Shown: positions 8,294 through 16,700 of the stretch, piece by piece
How positions within the stretch are numbered: position 1 is the first letter of the stretch
How the letters are laid out: every line of letters starts with the position of its first letter
Origin: JADJOY01 sp046331705 [NCBI: bacterium]
Lineage (GTDB): Bacteria; JADJOY01
NCBI GenBank assembly: GCA_046331705.1
Contig: JAXLQJ010000015.1
Span: 74,790-138,789, forward strand
Direction: 5' to 3'
DNA: 64,000 bases
Translations under genes and position numbers: made by a program
Notes under the pieces: generated by a model
Told to the model about the DNA's origin: nothing
Database searches by the model: none
The model's input: the letters and a program-made list of their open reading frames with translations, nothing else

Positions 8294-8758
8294 ATGCGCA
8301 AGATGCTCACGCTTTCGTTCGTGTGGCTGGCGACCGTCACGGGGTGCGCGTATCTCGGGCAGGTTTCACCGGACGACATCAAGGTGAAGGTGCTCGACGT
8401 GGACGTAGGCGTGCCGCGCTCGGGCGGATTGCCGCTCAACTTCCGGGTCTTGCTCACGAACTTCTCCGGGGCGACCCAGAAGATTCACGCGGTGACCTAC
8501 CGCTTGCGCGTCAACGAGGAACAGTTCCTATCGGGCGACGTCACCACGCCGATCGTGCTCGAGCAGAACGCGCAGACCGAGGTGGAGCTGCCCCTCCAGG
8601 TGAACTACGAGTCGATCGGCAAGACGCTCAAGTCGTTGGTGCGGCTCACCAAGAACCGCTACGTGCTCGAGGGCGACGTGGTCGTCGACTCGCTCTTCGG
8701 GAACGTGCGCGTGCCTTTCCGCCGCGACGGCGAGATCGGCCCGGCGGGCCTCGAATGA
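8294..8758 (+). CDS. LEA14/WHy-domain lipoprotein
   Basis: Predicted 154-aa lipoprotein. A short signal peptide ends in the lipobox VTGC, so Cys at about residue 19 would be lipidated. The remainder is one WHy-type beta sandwich (VKVLDVDVGVPRSGGLPLNF, then LLTNFSGATQKIHAVTYRLR) as in LEA14-like water-stress/hypersensitive-response proteins. Location is the inner or outer membrane, periplasmic face. GGGAGGAA lies ten bases before the ATG. It is divergent from the FAD oxidoreductase and 115 bp before the pilT pair. Role probably in stress or envelope protection; this is inference from the fold. Confidence 0.75.
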   Translation: MRKMLTLSFVWLATVTGCAYLGQVSPDDIKVKVLDVDVGVPRSGGLPLNFRVLLTNFSGATQKIHAVTYRLRVNEEQFLSGDVTTPIVLEQNAQTEVELPLQVNYESIGKTLKSLVRLTKNRYVLEGDVVVDSLFGNVRVPFRRDGEIGPAGLE

Positions 8759-8873
8759 ACCGTCGCGTCCGGCGTCCGCACGCCGCCGGACGCAAGGCGC
8801 GTCCCGGCTGACGGCCGCGCTCCTCCCAGTCCCGGAACCGACCGTTTCGCCGAGGGATCCCGAAGAGCCCGCC

Positions 8874-9938
8874 ATGCCACGCATCGACACCCTGCTGGGA
8901 CGCGCGCGCCAACTCGGCGCCTCCGATCTGCACATCGCCGCGGGCTCGCCACCCATGTTGCGGATCCTCGGCGACCTGAAGCGCGCCGAGGCCCCGCCGC
9001 TCGGCGACTCCGACGTCGAGGCTCTGCTGCTCGAGCTGCTCGGCCCGGAGCAGCGCGCGGAGCTCGAGACGCGCCAGAGCGTCGATCTCGCCTACGAGGT
9101 GCCGAGCGCGGGCCGTTATCGCGCCAACGTCTTTCGCGCGCGCGGCGGGCTGAACGGAGTGTTCCGCATCATCCCGTTGCGGGTGCCCACCATCGACTCG
9201 CTGGTGTTGCCCGCCAAGGTGAAGGAGCTGGTGAGCTATCCCAACGGCTTGGTGCTGGTCACCGGTCCGGCGGGGCAGGGCAAGACCTGCACGCTCGCGG
9301 CGCTGCTCAAGCTCGTGAACGAGAGCAGCGCCAAGCACATCCTCACCATCGAGGACCCGATCGAGTTCATCCATCCGCGCGGGCGCTCGCTGATCAATCA
9401 GCGCGCGGTTCGTCGCGACACCGAGACCTTCGCGTCCGCCCTGCGCGCGGCGCTGCGCGAGGATCCGGACGTCATCATGATCGGCGAGCTGCGCGACGCG
9501 GACACGATCTCGAACGCCATCCGAGCAGCGGAGACCGGGCACCTGGTGTTCGGGACGCTGATGACCACCTCGGCGCACAAGACGGTCGACCGGATCATCG
9601 ACGCGTATCCCGCCAATCAGCAGTCCCAGGTGCGCACCATGCTCTCCGAGTCGTTGCGCGCGATCGTCTCGCAGAAGCTCGTGCGGCAGGCCGACGGGCA
9701 CGGGATGGTCGCCGCCACCGAGATCCTCATCGCGACGCCGCCGGTGGCCAACCTGATCCGCGAGGCCAAGACGTTCCAGATCCCGTCGGTGCTGCAGACG
9801 GGTCGTGCGCTCGGCATGCACCGGCTGGAGGAATCGTTGCGCGACCTCGTGAAGCTCAACGCGATCAGTTCCGAGTCCGCGCTCGAGAAGGCGAACGATC
9901 CACGCACGCTTCGCGAGCTGCTGGGGATGCGGCCATGA
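8874..9938 (+). CDS. PilT/PilU-family ATPase with altered His box
   Basis: Predicted 354-aa hexameric type IV pilus retraction-type ATPase. An N-terminal PAS-like domain (LGASDLHIAAGSPPMLRI) precedes the RecA-like core. The core has Walker A GPAGQGKT at about residues 131-138, Asp box TIEDPIEF, Walker B IMIGELRD and a C-terminal VANLIREAKT segment matching the AIRNLIRE motif of retraction ATPases. The His box reads GTLMTTSA where PilT normally has GTLHTNSA, so the conserved catalytic-site histidine is replaced by Met. The next gene retains it. The two genes overlap by ATGA, suggesting a paired PilT/PilU arrangement in which this copy may be the regulatory partner. Confidence 0.88.
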   Translation: MPRIDTLLGRARQLGASDLHIAAGSPPMLRILGDLKRAEAPPLGDSDVEALLLELLGPEQRAELETRQSVDLAYEVPSAGRYRANVFRARGGLNGVFRIIPLRVPTIDSLVLPAKVKELVSYPNGLVLVTGPAGQGKTCTLAALLKLVNESSAKHILTIEDPIEFIHPRGRSLINQRAVRRDTETFASALRAALREDPDVIMIGELRDADTISNAIRAAETGHLVFGTLMTTSAHKTVDRIIDAYPANQQSQVRTMLSESLRAIVSQKLVRQADGHGMVAATEILIATPPVANLIREAKTFQIPSVLQTGRALGMHRLEESLRDLVKLNAISSESALEKANDPRTLRELLGMRP

Positions 9939-11149
9939 GCAATGCGATCCACACCCTCATTCGCGAGCTCAAGGAGCGCCGCGGCTCGGACCTCCACCTC
10001 TCGCCGGGCTACCCGATCATCATGCGGCTCAACGGCGAGCTCACCGAGCGCGACGCGACGGTGCTCACGCCCGCGCACACGCAAGGTTGGATCGAGACGC
10101 TGCTCGATGCCCGGCTGCGCGCCGATTTCGAGCGCACCGGCGAGGCGGACTTCGCGATCGAGGTGCCGAGCGTCGCGCGGGCGCGCGCCAACGTGTTCCG
10201 AACCCAACGCGGCTGGGCCGGTGTCTTCCGGCTGATCCCCGAGCAGATCCCATCGGTGGACGATCTGTCGCTGCCGCCGGCGATCCAGGGGATCTCGAAG
10301 CTGCGCAGCGGCATGGTGCTGGTGACCGGGCCGACCGGCAGCGGCAAGAGCACGACGCTCGCGGCGATCATCGACGCGATCAATCGGGAGCGGGAAGCGC
10401 ACATCCTGACCATCGAGGATCCCATCGAGTTCGTGCACCCGAACAAGCGCGCCCACGTCACTCAGCGGGCGGTGGGCATCCACGCGCCGTCGTTCGCGGA
10501 AGCGATTCGCGCCGCCGGCCGCGAGGACCCGGACGTGATCCTGGTGGGCGAGATGCGCGACCTGGACACGATCTCGCAGGCGCTCACCTGCGCCGAGTTC
10601 GGGATCCTGGTGTTCGGCACCCTGCACACCAACTCGGCGCCCAAGAGCGTCGACCGCATCGTCGACAGCTTCCCCGCCGATCAGCAGAGCCAGGTGCGCT
10701 CGATGCTCGCCGAATCGCTCAAGTTCGTGGTGGCGCAGCGCTTGATGCGGACCAAGGATGGCCAGGGGCGGGTCGGGGCTTTCGAGATCCTGATCTCGAG
10801 CCCGGCGATCGCGAACCTGATCCGCGAGGGCAAGACGGCGCAGCTCCAGAGCGTGATGCAGACGGGCACGCAGGCGGGCATGCAGACCATGGATCAAGCG
10901 CTCGCGAAGCTGGTGGCCGCCGCGAAGGTCTCCGTCGAGGACGCGATGGAATGCGCGACCGATCCGGTGGCCTTGCAGCGGCTGGCCGGCGGCGCCGGCA
11001 TGCCCGTGGGCGGCCCGGTGACCCCGAGCCCGCGTCCCAGCCCGATGGCCGCGGCGCCGGGGACTCGCCCCCCCCCGGGAACGCAACCGCCCGGGACGCG
11101 TTCGGGAGGCACGGGCGGCCCGGGACGACCCCCGGGAACGGGACGCTGA
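9935..11149 (+). CDS. pilT: PilT-family type IV pilus retraction ATPase
   Basis: Predicted 404-aa ATPase, longer than the usual 345-370. All canonical motifs are present: Walker A GPTGSGKSTTL, Asp box TIEDPIEFVH, Walker B LVGEMRD, His box FGTLHTNSA and the AIANLIREGK retraction motif. The extra C-terminal 50 residues are a Pro/Gly/Thr-rich low-complexity tail (repeated PPGT, PGTR). The protein would power pilus disassembly at the inner-membrane platform during twitching or gliding. The start overlaps the preceding paralogue stop. No other pil genes are in the window, so the pair stands alone here. Confidence 0.9.
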   Translation: MSNAIHTLIRELKERRGSDLHLSPGYPIIMRLNGELTERDATVLTPAHTQGWIETLLDARLRADFERTGEADFAIEVPSVARARANVFRTQRGWAGVFRLIPEQIPSVDDLSLPPAIQGISKLRSGMVLVTGPTGSGKSTTLAAIIDAINREREAHILTIEDPIEFVHPNKRAHVTQRAVGIHAPSFAEAIRAAGREDPDVILVGEMRDLDTISQALTCAEFGILVFGTLHTNSAPKSVDRIVDSFPADQQSQVRSMLAESLKFVVAQRLMRTKDGQGRVGAFEILISSPAIANLIREGKTAQLQSVMQTGTQAGMQTMDQALAKLVAAAKVSVEDAMECATDPVALQRLAGGAGMPVGGPVTPSPRPSPMAAAPGTRPPPGTQPPGTRSGGTGGPGRPPGTGR

Positions 11150-11212
11150 GGGCGCCGAGCGGAGTTATCGTCGCGCGGCCGTGCACTCGCGCCCGCGCCG
11201 CAGGAGGGGAAG

Positions 11213-11692
11213 ATGGAGACGCGCAGCAGTCTTTACGTCGGTAAGGAGCACGTTGCGCTGACGCTCCAGCTTCAGGGCGGCACGGTGCTCGCCGGAAACG
11301 TCTTCCTGTTTCCCGAGAGTGGTCCGGGCGTGTTCCTGTGGTCGCGACTGCTTCAGTTCATGAACGATCCCAGCCCGTATTTTCCGTTCGAGGCGCGGGA
11401 AGGCGGCATCGTGCTGGTCACGCGCCGCGCGGTGATGCGCGTGACGCTCGGGGGCGCCGAGACGAACGAAGAGGATCCCGCGATCTATTTCGTCAGCGCA
11501 GCGCGCGCTCGCTTCCTGCTGACCGACGGCTCCTCGATCGACGGCCGCGTGTTCATCGACTCGAAGCCGCCCAACACCCGCATCAGCGACTTCCTCTGCA
11601 AGCCCGAGCCGTTCTTCCACGTGGTCGACGAGCGCGGCCACGAGATCCTCAACAAGGAATCGGTGCCGCTCGTCTATCCGCTCCCGGGGTGA
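11213..11692 (+). CDS. conserved hypothetical protein, likely third gene of the pilT operon
   Basis: Predicted 159-aa soluble protein without signal peptide. Two similar beta-rich halves are visible: LTLQLQGGTVLAGNVFLFPE in the first and ARFLLTDGSSIDGRVFIDSK in the second, each a strand-turn-strand with a Gly pair. The rest includes a FLCKPEPFFHVV stretch. GCAGGAGGGG precedes the ATG closely. It lies 63 bp behind pilT on the same strand and is followed by a strong hairpin, so it probably ends the operon. Pilus-related function is inferred only from context. Confidence 0.6.
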   Translation: METRSSLYVGKEHVALTLQLQGGTVLAGNVFLFPESGPGVFLWSRLLQFMNDPSPYFPFEAREGGIVLVTRRAVMRVTLGGAETNEEDPAIYFVSAARARFLLTDGSSIDGRVFIDSKPPNTRISDFLCKPEPFFHVVDERGHEILNKESVPLVYPLPG

Positions 11693-11741
11693 GCGGCGCC
11701 CCGCGAGGGCGTGGCCGGACCTGCTGGTCGATCCAAAGAAA

Positions 11742-11772
11742 ACGGGCACCCGGCTCTCGGCCGGGTGCCCGT
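11742..11772 (-). terminator. strong intrinsic terminator of the DUF11 gene
   Basis: A perfect 13-bp stem (ACGGGCACCCGGC with its exact complement) encloses a 5-nt loop at 11755-11759. On the minus strand the stem is followed by TTTTCTTT, a proper U tract, so it ends the DUF11-repeat gene. From the plus side it can also stop the pilT operon, but with a poorer tail. Confidence 0.85.
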
Positions 11773-11804
11773 CGTTCGTCACGCCGAGGGCGTGAGCGAG
11801 CGGA

Positions 11805-14459
11805 TCAAGGCTTCGGGAACGGGCCCTTGTAGAACACGTTGTTGTTCTCGTTGATCTCGGGCTCGAGGTTCTCCGAGTCCACCTGCGCGATGATGTACTG
11901 ATCGAGCGGCAGCGAGAACGTGAACGGGAAGTCCTGGCTCACGCCCGCCTTGAGCTGGTTGATGGTGAACTTCTTGAGCTGCGGGTCGCCGGCCCCGAGC
12001 GTCGTGTTGTTCGAGCGCACGAAGCGCAGCGTGGTCTGAACCGACTTGGCGTTGCCGGCGTTGGTCACGCGGAACGTGCCCTTCACCGTGCAGGTCTGCT
12101 TGCCGAGGTCGCAAGCGGTCTTGATCGGGCTCAGGAAGGCGCCCGTGAGGTCCGGCGCCTGGAGCGTCGTGGTCTCCGAATCGGAGTCGTTCGCGGCGTT
12201 GGGGTCGTCGGTCACCGCCGAAACCGTCGCGGTGTGGGAGATCGAGGTGCCCGCGTTCGGCATGGCCTCCAGCTCGATGTTCATCGTGACCGTGGCGCCC
12301 ACCTTCACGGTGCCCAGCGCGCACTTGATCGTCTGCTCGAATCGATCGCAGCCCGCGGGCAGCGTGCGGATCTTCAGCTCTTCGACGAGCTTGGGGATCT
12401 CGTCGGTGACGACCACGTTGACCGCGTCGGACGGGCCCGCGTTCGTGATGGTGTTCACCCAGCGGAACGGCGTGTCGATGTTGATCGGATCGGACGAGTC
12501 GACGGTGTCGAGCGCGAGGTCGGCCTGGGTGTCGACCACGGCGGAGGCGGTGGCGCTGTTGTTGGCGGTGTCGGACTCGTAGACGCTGCCGCTCGCGGAC
12601 ACGGTGTTGAGCAGGATCGTGCCGTCGGCGACGCCGGCCTTCACGATCCCTTGGATCGTTCCGGTGACCTGCGCGCCCGACGCCACCGTGCCGACGACGC
12701 ACGTGACGGTGGTGCCCGTGAGGTCACCGCCGGTCGCGCCGCAATTGCCCTGCGTGATCGTGAAGCCCACCACGGTGATCTCCGAGGGGATCACGTCCTT
12801 GAGCTGAACGTTCGTGGCGGCGTCGGGACCGATGTTGTTGAGCACGATGTCGTAGTCGATCGAGGTGCCGGCGATCGCCGTCGGCGGGCCCGTGATGCCG
12901 ACGTCGAGGCCGCTGTCGGCGCCGATGATGGTCGTCGAGTCGGTGTCGAGGTTGTCGGCGTTCGAGGATTCGAACGCGTCGCTCGAGACCTGACCGGTGT
13001 GGAAGAGGATCGATCCGTTCGGGGTGCTGGTCCGGATGTGCTGCGTGACCGTCACGATTCGCGAGCCGCCCACGGCGATCGTCCCCAGATTGCAGGACGG
13101 GCCGCCGACCGCGTTCACGTTGCAGCTACCGACGGACGCGCTGAAATCGACGACGTCCATCTCGGTCGGGCCGAAGATGCGGAAGACGGCGTCGTTGGCG
13201 GCGGTGTCGCCGACGTTGGTGATGGTGCTGGTGTAGACCACGTCGGTGCCTGCGGTGGCCGAGGCCGGACCGGTCTGCACCAGGCTGAGACCGCTGGTCC
13301 CCGCATCGACCGTGGTGGCGACGCTGTCGACGTTGTCGCCATTGTCCGGATCGGCGGTGGAGCTCGAGACCTGGGCGTCGTTGAAGATCACGGTGGCGTC
13401 GGGGACGTTCGGCTTGACCGTGCCGTTGACGGTGATCGTCCGGCTCGCGCCGTCCGACATGTTGCCGACGTTGCACGTGATGGTCTGACTGCCCGGCGTG
13501 TTGGAGCAACTACCACTCGAAGCGGAGAAGCTGGTGATGTCGATCTCCGTGGGCACGAAGTCCTTCACCACCACGCCCTCGGCGGTGCTGGGGCCTTCGT
13601 TGGTGACGGACAGCGTGTAGCTGATCGGATTGCCGGCGATCACGCCCGACGGTCCGCTGGCCGAGATCGACAGGCCGCTCGACGCCGAGAAGCGGATCGA
13701 AGCGGTGGTGGTGTTGTTGAGGGTGCTCGACTCGAACTCCGCGCCGTGCACCGAGGCCTCCGACGAGAGCGTCGCACCCTCGGGGGACGTGACCTCCACG
13801 CGAATCGCCCAGTAGGTCGGCGGGAAGGTGTACGGCAGGTCCTCGCCGAGCTGGCAGTACACGCCGTCGAGTGCGCCGGCGACGCCGACGTTGTTCGTGC
13901 AGCTGTCGTTGCCCCAGTTCGGGTCGTCGAAGCCGGTCATCGACGCGCCGGTGCCGGACTCGGTCGCGAAGATGTAGTCCTGCATGATCGGCGTGACCGC
14001 GTTCTTCTCGAAGCAGGTCGTCAGCAACGTGTAGGTCAGCGTGTTGCCGGCCGAGCCGCTGATCGACGTGGGGACGGTGGTGATGAACAGGTCCGTGAAA
14101 TCACCCGGCGCGTGGGACCCCGGCTGTGCGTCGGGGCTCTCGATGAACGGGACGGCGATGGAGCCCGCGAGCAGCGTCGAGGCGGGCTTCTGGAGGGATG
14201 CCGCGCAGCGCGTCGCGTAGGAGAGCAAGGCACCGCGTGCCCCGACGTAGGCGTCGTGATCGGCGCGCTTGCGCGAGGACTGCCACAGCGACTTGGCGGA
14301 CTTGACGTTCGCCCTGAGGCTGTCGACCTGCGCCTGCGAACAGGCGTCCTCCGCGTGGCTCGGTGGCGCGGCGACGAGACACGCCGCCATCACCGTGAGC
14401 GCGGTGGTGAGAGCCCTACCCCAGCGTGGGTAGCTCCAATGCTTGCACGCACGATTCAT
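11805..14459 (-). CDS. secreted DUF11-repeat (conserved beta-repeat) protein
   Basis: Predicted 884-aa exported protein. A signal peptide (residues 1-36, ending in PPSHA) is followed by a helical region of about 100 residues. At least four DUF11/B_ant repeat domains of about 120 residues then follow, each with the YxxxxxNxGPSxAxxV pattern (ISYTLSVTNEGPSTAEGVVV, DYDIVLNNIGPDAATNVQLK) and a CN(V/L)G or CVVG turn. The C-terminal 100 residues look like a CARDB domain. Paired cysteines in the repeats suggest disulfides, and hence periplasm or cell surface. No LPXTG, PEP-CTERM or autotransporter anchor is visible. GGAGGGGG precedes the ATG, which decides the start. Monocistronic, with a strong terminator. 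Role likely structural or adhesive. Confidence 0.85.
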   Translation of the reverse strand: MNRACKHWSYPRWGRALTTALTVMAACLVAAPPSHAEDACSQAQVDSLRANVKSAKSLWQSSRKRADHDAYVGARGALLSYATRCAASLQKPASTLLAGSIAVPFIESPDAQPGSHAPGDFTDLFITTVPTSISGSAGNTLTYTLLTTCFEKNAVTPIMQDYIFATESGTGASMTGFDDPNWGNDSCTNNVGVAGALDGVYCQLGEDLPYTFPPTYWAIRVEVTSPEGATLSSEASVHGAEFESSTLNNTTTASIRFSASSGLSISASGPSGVIAGNPISYTLSVTNEGPSTAEGVVVKDFVPTEIDITSFSASSGSCSNTPGSQTITCNVGNMSDGASRTITVNGTVKPNVPDATVIFNDAQVSSSTADPDNGDNVDSVATTVDAGTSGLSLVQTGPASATAGTDVVYTSTITNVGDTAANDAVFRIFGPTEMDVVDFSASVGSCNVNAVGGPSCNLGTIAVGGSRIVTVTQHIRTSTPNGSILFHTGQVSSDAFESSNADNLDTDSTTIIGADSGLDVGITGPPTAIAGTSIDYDIVLNNIGPDAATNVQLKDVIPSEITVVGFTITQGNCGATGGDLTGTTVTCVVGTVASGAQVTGTIQGIVKAGVADGTILLNTVSASGSVYESDTANNSATASAVVDTQADLALDTVDSSDPINIDTPFRWVNTITNAGPSDAVNVVVTDEIPKLVEELKIRTLPAGCDRFEQTIKCALGTVKVGATVTMNIELEAMPNAGTSISHTATVSAVTDDPNAANDSDSETTTLQAPDLTGAFLSPIKTACDLGKQTCTVKGTFRVTNAGNAKSVQTTLRFVRSNNTTLGAGDPQLKKFTINQLKAGVSQDFPFTFSLPLDQYIIAQVDSENLEPEINENNNVFYKGPFPKP

Positions 14460-14727
14460 GTTTTTCCCCCTCCGGACAGATGTACGGTCCACGTTGACCC
14501 TGCACGATGACCGTGCGTCATCGTGCCCCCTGCACTCGTCTTCCCCTGCGGTCGACTCCGTGAATCAGCCCAGGAAGGGTCGACTCACCAAGAACCAACA
14601 CGTAGGAGAACGCTACGCCACCACCCCAGGGGTGTCAAGAAAATGAAGGACTTCGCGCGCTTCGCATCCGCCCTCGGCTTTTTGGGTTGGGGCCGGGCGG
14701 TGGCCGTCGGTTGGGCGTTGGTCTTGC

Positions 14728-14733
14728 TATACT
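14728..14733 (+). promoter_or_regulatory. -10 box placed for a leaderless transcript
   Basis: TATACT lies exactly seven bases before the ATG at 14741 of the Cys-rich peptide gene. Transcription would begin at or next to the start codon, and there is no Shine-Dalgarno sequence. No good -35 hexamer is seen, which is typical of promoters needing an activator. The same -10-to-ATG distance occurs before copA at 45646. Confidence 0.4.
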
Positions 14734-14740
14734 CGCGCGC

Positions 14741-15118
14741 ATGAGACGAGCTGTGATGGCCCGCGGGCTGGTCGCCGTGATCCTGCTGGCGGTTTTCGCC
14801 ACGGTCTCGGTCTCCGCCGCGTTCTGCTCGTTCTCGGCATCCGATTGCTGCTGCGAAGGCGACGCTGGTGGAAGTACCCACTGCGCGACGGCCAAAGCCC
14901 ATTTCCCGTCGTGCTGTGACGTTCGTTCGGCTGCGGAGACGCCCGCCGCCGATTCGAGCTCCCCTCCCCAACCGGCGTCACCATTCGCGCCCGGATTGCA
15001 CGGGCACATCGCTAGCGTCTCGATGCTCGCGGGCGCTGCCGCTGCCAGTCCGGGTGGGCTTGCGTTCCCCTGCTCACACGTCCCCATCTACCGAACCCAT
15101 CGCTCGTTGCTGATTTGA
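14741..15118 (+). CDS. small exported Cys-rich protein heading the copper efflux operon
   Basis: Predicted 125-aa protein with an N-terminal hydrophobic segment (VAVILLAVFATVSVSAAF). A cysteine cluster follows (CSFSASDCCCEGDAGG, then HC and SCCDVR), suited to binding soft metals. The remainder is Ala/Pro/Ser-rich. It lies 112 bp upstream of the cusC-like gene on the same strand, and short Cys- or His-rich periplasmic proteins commonly lead Cu/Ag RND operons. No named family is recognised; a metal sensor or chaperone role is inference. Confidence 0.6.
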   Translation: MRRAVMARGLVAVILLAVFATVSVSAAFCSFSASDCCCEGDAGGSTHCATAKAHFPSCCDVRSAAETPAADSSSPPQPASPFAPGLHGHIASVSMLAGAAAASPGGLAFPCSHVPIYRTHRSLLI

Positions 15119-15230
15119 TCCCGTCGCTTCCCCGTTGACGGGGCAGCGCTGCTCCGCGCACGTCGCGCGGTGCGGCGATGCCTTGGACCTCTGGGGCTCG
15201 CTTCGAGCGAGCCCGCGTCGGGAGGCAGGG

Positions 15231-16688
15231 ATGCGATTCGATCGATGGTCGGCTTCATGCCGATTGCGGGGTGGCGTGGTCGTGCGCGGCGGCGCGGTTT
15301 GGGCCGCATCGACGTTCGTGGCTGTCACGGTGTTCGCGGGACCACCGGCCGTGACGGATCTCGCGCGGCCTGCATCCGCTCGCGAGGCGCGAAACGCGGT
15401 GGTGGCCGAGGTGCTCGCGCGGCACCCGGACGTGCGCGCCGCCGCGGCGGCGGTGGAGGCCGCCGTCGAACAGCCGAGTCAGGCGGGGGCGCTGCCGGAT
15501 CCGGTCTTCACGGTCGCGTATCAGAACGACGGCACCGCGCCGTCGCTCGGCAGCGAGGAGATGACCCAGCTGGCGTTCGTGTGGTCGCAGGCGATTCCCT
15601 TTCCCGGCAAGCTCGCCACCGCGAGCGAAGCGCGCGGGCGCGTCGTCGAGCTGGCTCGCGCGCGGCTCGAACGCGTGCGCCGCGACGTGCGGGAACAGGT
15701 CGAGAAGGGCTGGGTGGCGCTGGCTCTGGCCGCGCGGTCTCGCGCGTTGCTCGACGACGAGTCGCGTGCGGTGTCGGACGTGGAGGCGATCGCACGGGCG
15801 CGCTACGCGGCGGGGCTCGTTTCGCAGCCCGAGGTGCTGCGCGCGCAGGTGGAGCTCGCTCGTCTCGAGCAGGCGCGGCTCGATGCGGGGTTGGCCCATG
15901 GGCTGGCGCTGAGCGAGCTGAACCGGCTTCGGGATCGCCCCGGCGACACGCCGGTTCCCGAGTCGGCGGCGCTCGAGCTGGACGCGACGCCTCCCGATCG
16001 CGCGGCGGTGCTCGCCGCCGCGGAGAAAGAGAGCCCCGAGCTGGTCGCCGCGACCGCGACGCTCGACCGCGCCGGGCTCGAACGAACGCTCGCGCAGAAG
16101 GCGGTGCTGCCGGATTTCTATCTGAGCGGCGGCTACATGAATCGCGGCGGCCTCGAACCGATGTGGCAGGCGAGCGTCGGGCTCTCGCTTCCGCTGTGGG
16201 CGGTCGAGAAGCAGCAGCCGGCGCTGCGCGAGGCCGAGGCGCAAACCCGCGGTGCCGAGGCCGCGCTCGACTCGATTCGAAGCCTCGTCCGCGTGCGAAC
16301 CGAGCAGCGCCTGGACGCCATCGCGGCGCTGCTCGCGACCCTCGCCGTCGAGCGTGACTCGGTGCTCGGCCACGAGGAGCTCGCGGTCGAAGCCGCGCTC
16401 GCCACCTATCGCGCGGGCCAGTCGTCGCTCGGCACGGTGCTCGAGCCGCTGGTCACGCTCTATCGCGATCGCGCCAGCCACGCCGCGCGCATCGCGGATC
16501 TCGAGGTGCTGCGGGCGGAGCTCGCGGCACTCTCGCTCGCACCCGTGCGCGTCAGCGCGCGCGTGATGGGCGGGAGCCCCTCGGGAGGGGGCATGGAGCC
16601 CGCACCCGCGGGTGCGGAGATCCGCGCCGACCAGCCGTCCTCCACGTCGCCCGCCGCCGCCGGCACCAGCGGCGGCATGGGCATGTGA
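15231..16688 (+). CDS. TolC/CusC-family outer-membrane efflux protein
   Basis: Predicted 485-aa outer-membrane factor. After a hydrophobic export region (about residues 15-40) come two outer-membrane efflux repeats rich in long Ala/Glu/Arg coiled coils, for example ARARYAAGLVSQPEVLRAQVELARLEQARL and its counterpart ALATYRAGQSSLGTVLEPLV. The YAAGL-Q and YRAGQ-L repeats are hallmark positions of TolC-like trimers. The Ser/Pro/Gly-rich C-terminus is unusual and ends GGMGM. GGGAGGCAGGG before ATG 15231 supports this start over in-frame codons at 15135. It forms the exit duct for the CusB- and CusA-like proteins encoded next. Confidence 0.85.
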   Translation: MRFDRWSASCRLRGGVVVRGGAVWAASTFVAVTVFAGPPAVTDLARPASAREARNAVVAEVLARHPDVRAAAAAVEAAVEQPSQAGALPDPVFTVAYQNDGTAPSLGSEEMTQLAFVWSQAIPFPGKLATASEARGRVVELARARLERVRRDVREQVEKGWVALALAARSRALLDDESRAVSDVEAIARARYAAGLVSQPEVLRAQVELARLEQARLDAGLAHGLALSELNRLRDRPGDTPVPESAALELDATPPDRAAVLAAAEKESPELVAATATLDRAGLERTLAQKAVLPDFYLSGGYMNRGGLEPMWQASVGLSLPLWAVEKQQPALREAEAQTRGAEAALDSIRSLVRVRTEQRLDAIAALLATLAVERDSVLGHEELAVEAALATYRAGQSSLGTVLEPLVTLYRDRASHAARIADLEVLRAELAALSLAPVRVSARVMGGSPSGGGMEPAPAGAEIRADQPSSTSPAAAGTSGGMGM

Positions 16689-16700
16689 TCGGAGAGAGCC

